9,905 bases of DNA, taken from the NCBI GenBank assembly GCA_025963955.1, contig JAOPZU010000439.1, positions 1 to 9,905 of the forward strand. The letters run 5' to 3'. Source of the stretch: Solirubrobacterales bacterium. GTDB lineage: Bacteria > Actinomycetota > Thermoleophilia > Solirubrobacterales > Solirubrobacteraceae. Below the pieces are notes generated by a model. It saw nothing but the letters and a program-made list of their open reading frames with translations, was not told where the DNA came from and did not search any database. The position numbers and the translations under genes are program-made. Shown here one piece after another: positions 5,988 through 9,905 of the stretch. The stretch's first letter is position 1. Each line of letters begins with the position of its first letter.

Positions 5988-6017
5988 CCCTATCGGGCCG
6001 CAAGTGGCTCGGCTGTA
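5988..6017 (-). promoter_or_regulatory. Predicted promoter of pilin 2
   Basis: On the minus strand TACA (6017-6014), 16 bases, then CCCGATAG (ending 5989) matches the layout seen for pilin 1 and pilD. The start point would lie just upstream of the aptamer. The -35 part is the weakest of the three; the -10 part is well conserved. Confidence 0.45.
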
Positions 6018-6084
6018 GGGCCATCCCCAGAAATCCGCCGCTTCTGGACGTTTGTCCTAGGGGCCGAGCCCCACGGTCGATCGA

Positions 6085-6267
6085 TCAGGCGTCGGAGGCG
6101 TCGCGTCGCGCGGCCTGCGCGTCGTGACCCGGGATCGTCGTGCCGGTGCCCTCGCACCAGGGACAATCGACCTGATGCTCGGTTCCGCCGAGCTTCGACG
6201 TCACCTGCCCGCTCCCGCGACAGGGCGAGCAGGGCACGGCAGCGGGCGGGTCGGTCTGATCGGTCAC
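6085..6267 (-). CDS. Small double CxxCxGxG zinc-ribbon protein
   Basis: A 60-residue protein. Its two motifs are CSPCRGSG (residues 13-20) and CPWCEGTG (residues 35-42), a DnaJ-like pair expected to bind one zinc ion. LGGTEHQVD lies between them and a short charged tail follows. Similar small proteins of unknown function are, to my knowledge, common in actinobacteria. The start is GTG 6267; the frame is open further upstream, but that part overlaps the divergent minor-pilin gene and has no zinc-ribbon relation. No Shine-Dalgarno is visible. TACGCT, ten bases upstream, could be a -10 region giving a near-leaderless mRNA. It sits between the pilin cassettes and the minor-pilin operon, but a pilus role is not shown. 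It could bind nucleic acid or act as a small chaperone-like adaptor. Confidence 0.8.
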   Translation of the reverse strand: MTDQTDPPAAVPCSPCRGSGQVTSKLGGTEHQVDCPWCEGTGTTIPGHDAQAARRDASDA

Positions 6268-6340
6268 GGGGCGGCAGAGCGTAGCGGCGAGGACGTGCAG
6301 GCGCTCGCGCCTCCCCACTATTGGGGATCCCCCCGCGGCT

Positions 6341-6348
6341 GCCGATAC
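6341..6348 (+). promoter_or_regulatory. Possible -10 element of the minor-pilin operon
   Basis: GCCGATAC lies seven bases before the GTG start at 6356, identical to the octamer before pilD. No convincing TCAA/TAAA is found 15-16 bases upstream, so this is weaker than the other three. If used, the mRNA would be leaderless, which agrees with the absence of a Shine-Dalgarno. An upstream pair of inverted repeats (6313-6326 and GGGGATCCCC at 6323-6332) overlaps where the -35 should be. Confidence 0.35.
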
Positions 6349-6355
6349 GACCATC

Positions 6356-7186
6356 GTGCCGGCCCCCACCCCATCCCGCGAGAGCGGCTTCACCCTGATC
6401 GAGGTCCTCGTCGCGATGACCCTCATCGTCGTCGGCCTCTTCCCGGTGCTGGTCCTCGTGGACAAGGGGAACACGAAGTCGGTGACGACCTTGAGGGCCG
6501 AGGACGCCTCGAACCTCGCGCGGGAGCTCGTCGAGCGTGCACACGGGGTTCCCTACGCGAACCTCACCGCTGCCGGCGCTCCGGCGACGCTGATGAACGC
6601 CGTCGATCCGAGCCCGAGCACTCGCGGCGTCTCGGCGACCGTCGGGGTGAGCACGCCGAACAACTGGTCGATTCTGAGCCGCTTCGACGGCTCGACGGAG
6701 CGGACGCAGGTCCAGATCGACGTGTGCTCGATCTTCGCGCCGTCGAAGGCCGTCCGGCTCACGTCCCCCGGTGTCCGGCCCTGCACGTCCTCCAGCTCCC
6801 CGCCGACCGGCAGCGGCAGCGGCGGCGCGGTGGTGACGACGAGCAGCAGCGGCTGCATCGTCACGGCGACGAACATCAAAGCCGTCGGGCTGCTCCTCGT
6901 CCAGGACAGTGCGTCCGTCTGCCTTCCCGCTCAGGTCTCGGCTCTCGTGTGCGGGCTGCTCGGCCCGACCAAGCCGCTCAACGACACGCTGGCGACGCTC
7001 CTGGGCGCGAACGGGGCGCTGTCCATCCTCGGCACGTCGGTCAGCGCGAGCATCTGCGGCACGACGCCGGTCGCGCCCACGGGATCGTCCACGACGGTGC
7101 CTGACGTGGCGCGCCGCGTCACGGCCACCGTCACCCCGGCCTCGGGGCCGGCCGTGTCCGTGTCGACCGTCGTTCCCAGCTCATGA
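6356..7186 (+). CDS. PilV-like minor pilin
   Basis: A 276-residue prepilin. The leader MPAPTPSRESG is followed by FTLIEVLVAMTLIVVGLF, with Glu at mature position 5, so it is a PilD substrate; the segment is typical of PilV/GspI-type minor pilins. Cleavage is after G11. The head of about 240 residues is much longer than a usual PilV. It contains several cysteines (for example in the VCSIF, RPCTS, GCIVT and SICGT segments) and a Ser/Gly/Thr-rich loop near residues 143-165. The start is GTG 6356, the only one giving a short leader; there is no Shine-Dalgarno. It is the first gene of three with 4-base overlaps. Minor pilins of this type prime fibre assembly and sit at the tip. The exact subtype is inferred. 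Confidence 0.93.
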   Translation: MPAPTPSRESGFTLIEVLVAMTLIVVGLFPVLVLVDKGNTKSVTTLRAEDASNLARELVERAHGVPYANLTAAGAPATLMNAVDPSPSTRGVSATVGVSTPNNWSILSRFDGSTERTQVQIDVCSIFAPSKAVRLTSPGVRPCTSSSSPPTGSGSGGAVVTTSSSGCIVTATNIKAVGLLLVQDSASVCLPAQVSALVCGLLGPTKPLNDTLATLLGANGALSILGTSVSASICGTTPVAPTGSSTTVPDVARRVTATVTPASGPAVSVSTVVPSS

Positions 7187-7815
7187 GTCGGCGCTCCGCA
7201 TACCGCGCCGGCGCTCAGACGGAGGCAGGTTTCACCACGATCGAGTTGCTGCTCGCGAGCGTCCTGGCGATCGTCGTCCTCGGAGCGATCTACACCCTGT
7301 CGGTCGCCGTCGGCAGTCAGTCGGTGGCGAGCAGTGGACTGACGCAGACCGAAGACACCGCACGCATCGAGATGGACACCATGGTCCGCACGATCCGGGA
7401 CGCCCCGCGCGCCGGGGGCACGTCCACACCGCTGGTGGTGGCACGCGCCCACGACCTCATCGTCGCCAGCAACACCGCTGCCACGAGCTGGACCCGCATC
7501 TGTCTCGGGAGCGACCCGGGCACGGCCGCCGGGACGAACGCGCTGCGCATCGGCACGATGTCCGGCGCCTTCGCCGATCCCGGCTCCTCCTGTCCCAGCG
7601 GGGTGGCCGGGACGTGGACCTACCGGACGCTCTTCAGCACAGGCGTCCTCAGCGGCGATTCCCTCTTCAGCTTCGACGCCTGCCCGAACATCACGACCAC
7701 CACCTGCAACGTGTCCCTCGTCCACAGCATCGGCATCGTCCTCGACGTCCAGACCAACACCGGCGTTCGCCACCTGCGCCTGAACAGCGCGGTCTCGATG
7801 AGGAACGCGGCATGA
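7183..7815 (+). CDS. PilW-like minor pilin
   Basis: A 210-residue prepilin. A 16-residue leader ends in EAG, and the mature protein begins FTTIELLLASVLAIVVLGAI with Glu at position 5, like PilW/GspJ proteins. The head has cysteines in RICLG, SSCPSG, DACPN and TTCNV, so two disulfides are possible. The start ATG 7183 overlaps the previous stop by four bases (ATGA), showing translational coupling; no clear Shine-Dalgarno is seen. Its place between a PilV-like and a PilX-like gene matches the classical minor-pilin order V-W-X. Confidence 0.93.
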   Translation: MSRRSAYRAGAQTEAGFTTIELLLASVLAIVVLGAIYTLSVAVGSQSVASSGLTQTEDTARIEMDTMVRTIRDAPRAGGTSTPLVVARAHDLIVASNTAATSWTRICLGSDPGTAAGTNALRIGTMSGAFADPGSSCPSGVAGTWTYRTLFSTGVLSGDSLFSFDACPNITTTTCNVSLVHSIGIVLDVQTNTGVRHLRLNSAVSMRNAA

Positions 7816-9404
7816 AGCGTGCAGCCTCCGGGGATCACGGCTTCGTGACCGTCATCGCGCTCTTGATGATGGTCATCACGCTGATGCTGGCCTTCGCGAT
7901 GCTCGCGGTGGTGGACGTCCAGGGCAGCGGCGCCCGCGCGTCCCAGTCCGACTCGACGGCGTACGCGCTGGCCGAGTCGATCGCGCAGGACACCGTGGCG
8001 GTGATCGGATCCGGTCAGTTCTGGCCCCAGAGTGCACTCGACACGCGCACCGGCAGCGACGCCCAGAACTGCGGCGCCAACGGCTACGACTCCACCACCA
8101 CGTCGACGGGCCTCGGCGCGGCGCTCGCCGACATGGTCACGCAGACCCTGGCCAGCCCCGGCACCTGGAAGGTCAACATCTGCGCCGTCGCCACGCCAGG
8201 CGAGACGTGGAGCGACTCGTTCCTCAACGGGCGGAACGCCCATGCGACCTACTCCGATCCCGCGGTCCGAGACCTCGTCTGGATCCGCGCGCAGACGACG
8301 CAGCGCAACGTCCGGCGCGCGGTCGTCCTGCAGGCCAGGGTCAAGCGCACGCCGACGTACCTTCCCAACGGGGACGCCGTCATCACCGGAGGTTTCACCA
8401 ACGATCTCTCCACGACGGCCGGCACGCTGACCAACAGCGGCGTGCTGGGTGGAGTGACCTCCACGGTCCTCGGGTCCTCGGGCGGTGAGTACAAGAACTC
8501 CACCGGCGGCTCCGCCCCGATCGCGGTGCGGTGCGGCCTCCTGTCGGTGCTGCAGAGCGGGCAGGTCTGCTTCTCCGGCACCGTCGCGGGGCTCACGACC
8601 ACCACCGGCAACCTCGGCGTCGGCAACCTCAACACGCTGCTCGGCCTCAACAAGTTCGAGCAGGCGGCGAGCGAGAAGGTCGTTTCGGAGGACCCCATCA
8701 AGCAGTACAAGGCGGAGGCGGACAGCACGAGCACCCACACGACCACGCTCAACAACGGCGACAGCTGCTTCAAGGGCCTGCCGACCGACACGACGGGCGA
8801 CGTGGTGTTCATCGACAAGGTCGGGAACGGGACGACCGACCGGTGCGTCGTCCAGCAGTTGTCCTCCTCCGTTCCCCGACGGGCGAAGATCCTGATCGTC
8901 CAGCAGGGCGGAGTCACGATCGACGGCCCCTATGCGGCGTCCGCCAGCCTGCCGGCCGCGCCTGCCGTCCCGAGCACGACGTTCCAGGGCGTCCTGTACG
9001 TCCTGAACCAGAACAACGACGGCACGGCCAACACCGACCTCCCGGGACGGACCGTGGTGGTCATCAGGAACGGCGGCAAGGTGGACGGCGCAGTGATGGT
9101 CGACGGGTCCGGATTGACCGAGACGGATCCTCCGGCGCTCGCCCTGACCAACGCGCTGTGCTCAAGCCTGGGCCTCCTGGGCGGACTGACCTGCAACCTC
9201 CTGAGCGCGGTGGGTCTCGCGGGCGTCCTCAACGGCCTCACCGACCTGTCCGTCATCAGCAACGTCGTTGCGACCCTGTCGACGCAGCTCAGCAACTACA
9301 CGGCCGTCAGCCGCAACCCGACCGTGATCGACGCCGCGTTCTCGCAGGTTCCGAGCGGCGCAGCGCAGCACCTCGGCACGTTCCGTCAGATCGCGCCGAA
9401 CTGA
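7812..9404 (+). CDS. PilX-like large minor pilin lacking Glu5
   Basis: A 530-residue protein starting at ATG 7812, with a 4-base overlap with the preceding gene and AGGA seven bases upstream. The frame is open for 301 codons upstream, but that part is a shadow of the other two minor pilins. The leader MKRAASGDHG is followed by FVTVIALLMMVITLMLAFAM. Mature position 5 is Ile, not Glu, as in PilX/GspK-type tip subunits that do not need the Glu5 contact. The head is very large for PilX (usually about 200 residues). It is rich in Gly/Ser/Thr and has a late region resembling repeated strands (VVVIRNGGKVDGAVMVDGSG). A Leu-rich stretch of moderate hydrophobicity follows near residues 445-500. A tip adhesin or fibre-initiation role is likely by position. 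The head family is not recognised. Confidence 0.9.
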   Translation: MKRAASGDHGFVTVIALLMMVITLMLAFAMLAVVDVQGSGARASQSDSTAYALAESIAQDTVAVIGSGQFWPQSALDTRTGSDAQNCGANGYDSTTTSTGLGAALADMVTQTLASPGTWKVNICAVATPGETWSDSFLNGRNAHATYSDPAVRDLVWIRAQTTQRNVRRAVVLQARVKRTPTYLPNGDAVITGGFTNDLSTTAGTLTNSGVLGGVTSTVLGSSGGEYKNSTGGSAPIAVRCGLLSVLQSGQVCFSGTVAGLTTTTGNLGVGNLNTLLGLNKFEQAASEKVVSEDPIKQYKAEADSTSTHTTTLNNGDSCFKGLPTDTTGDVVFIDKVGNGTTDRCVVQQLSSSVPRRAKILIVQQGGVTIDGPYAASASLPAAPAVPSTTFQGVLYVLNQNNDGTANTDLPGRTVVVIRNGGKVDGAVMVDGSGLTETDPPALALTNALCSSLGLLGGLTCNLLSAVGLAGVLNGLTDLSVISNVVATLSTQLSNYTAVSRNPTVIDAAFSQVPSGAAQHLGTFRQIAPN

Positions 9405-9431
9405 CGAGCACGCCGTTGCTAGCGTGACCGC

Positions 9432-9905
9432 GTGGCGCAAGCGGTCCCACAGGTGCTCCCCTCCGCGGCCGAGTTCCCGACCTCCGCGCCGTCCGGCCCG
9501 TCCCGCCTCCACGCCCTGGACGGCCTTCGCGCCCTCGCCGCGCTGAGCGTCGTCACCTATCACGCGTGGCTCTACACCAAGCCGCGCGTGAGCTCCGGCG
9601 CCAAGCGGAACACCAGCGACTACTGGTGGCACGAGCTGCGGCTGGGGCTCGTGCTGTTCTTCGTCCTGAGTGGGTTCCTGCTCTTCACGCCGTGGGTGAG
9701 GAGCGTGCTCGACGGGACGCGCAGCCCGTCGACGCGCAGCTACGCGATCAAGCGCGCCGGGCGGATCCTTCCCGCGTACTGGCTCGCGATCGCCGCGTCG
9801 GCCGCGCTGCTGTGGTCCTTCGACGAGACGCCGGGAGTGCGGCTGCCGGACGCCTCGAACCTGTGGCTGTTCGGGATCTTCGGGCAGAACTTCCGCCAGG
9901 ACACG
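9432..9905 (+). CDS. Acyltransferase-3 family membrane protein, partial at C terminus
   Basis: 158 codons are visible from GTG 9432; the gene continues past the right edge. Acyltransferase-3 (OafA/YrhL-like) signatures are clear. LDGLRALAALSVVTYHAW has the conserved Arg and the catalytic-type His in the first membrane segment. GLVLFFVLSGFLLFTPWV forms the second, and YAIKRAGRILPAYWLAI the third. These proteins transfer acyl groups to sugars of surface polysaccharides, peptidoglycan or lipids. The gene lies 27 bases after the PilX-like stop on the same strand and may be read through from the pilin operon; no Shine-Dalgarno is evident. The substrate cannot be told from this part. Confidence 0.93.
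   Translation, partial: MAQAVPQVLPSAAEFPTSAPSGPSRLHALDGLRALAALSVVTYHAWLYTKPRVSSGAKRNTSDYWWHELRLGLVLFFVLSGFLLFTPWVRSVLDGTRSPSTRSYAIKRAGRILPAYWLAIAASAALLWSFDETPGVRLPDASNLWLFGIFGQNFRQDT

Larger units (their letters stand above)
4463..6055 (-). repeat. Tandem duplication of a promoter-riboswitch-pilin-terminator cassette
   Basis: Two units, 4463-5240 and 5286-6055, repeat with a period of about 815 bp. Homology starts at a shared ACAANCGTCCAG block (5240-5229 and 6055-6044 on the minus strand). This block sits exactly 60 bases before the CGATAGGG block in both copies. Homology continues through aptamer, leader hairpins, Shine-Dalgarno, pilin gene and terminator. It is strongest over the aptamer core and the first 63 codons, and weakest in the pilin head and upstream spacer. 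Confidence 0.9.

Noticed and set aside
6313..6332. Inverted repeats CCCCA/TGGGG and GGGGATCCCC as an operator between divergent genes
   Set aside because: Short, GC-rich and not repeated elsewhere in the window; not enough to call an operator.
6909..7811. Upstream 301-codon extension of the PilX-like frame
   Set aside because: Arg-rich shadow of the two preceding minor pilins; the true start at 7812 gives a class III leader and an ATGA overlap.
1..9905. CRISPR array, tRNA, rRNA, insertion sequence or attachment site
   Set aside because: No spaced direct repeats, cloverleaf, transposase or terminal repeats were found on either strand; the only large repeat is the pilin cassette duplication.

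Overview
This is a GC-rich window with high-GC codon use and several GTG starts. It carries a type IV pilus locus arranged pilin-pilin-pilD-pilM-pilN-pilO on the minus strand. An operon of minor pilins lies divergently on the plus strand. The base composition, the low-complexity Thr/Ala/Pro linkers and the family of the PilP-position protein suggest an actinobacterium of the Thermoleophilia (Solirubrobacter, Patulibacter or Conexibacter-like). That placement is inference; no marker gene is present.

Layout. Positions 1-776 (minus, cut by the window edge) hold a membrane protein in the position of pilP. Positions 773-3470 (minus) hold pilO, pilN and pilM; all four genes are joined by 4-base ATGA/GTGA overlaps. 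Positions 3471-3644 form a structured, unexplained leader of pilM. Positions 3645-4400 hold pilD, the prepilin peptidase. Positions 4463-6055 hold two tandem copies of one cassette with a period of about 815 bp. Each copy has a promoter-like element, a c-di-GMP-I (GEMM-I) riboswitch aptamer, a conserved leader hairpin, a strong Shine-Dalgarno, a major pilin gene and a terminator hairpin. Positions 6085-6267 (minus) hold a 60-residue double CxxCxGxG zinc-ribbon protein. Positions 6356-9404 (plus) hold three overlapping minor-pilin genes (PilV-, PilW- and PilX-like). From 9432 to the right edge (plus) is the start of an acyltransferase-3 membrane protein.

How the parts fit. PilD cleaves and methylates the prepilins. 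PilM, PilN, PilO and the PilP-position protein form the alignment/assembly platform. The two major pilins build the fibre and the minor pilins prime or tip it. The motor ATPases (PilB, PilT) and platform protein PilC are not in the window.

The strongest observation is that each major pilin has its own c-di-GMP riboswitch, with base-pair-preserving differences between the two copies. Fibre subunit supply is therefore probably set by the second messenger c-di-GMP at the RNA level. pilD and both pilins also share a promoter-like element (TNNA, 16 bases, NNCGATAS) that resembles motility/sporulation sigma factor (FliA/WhiG/SigD) sites. That could link sigma control with c-di-GMP control.
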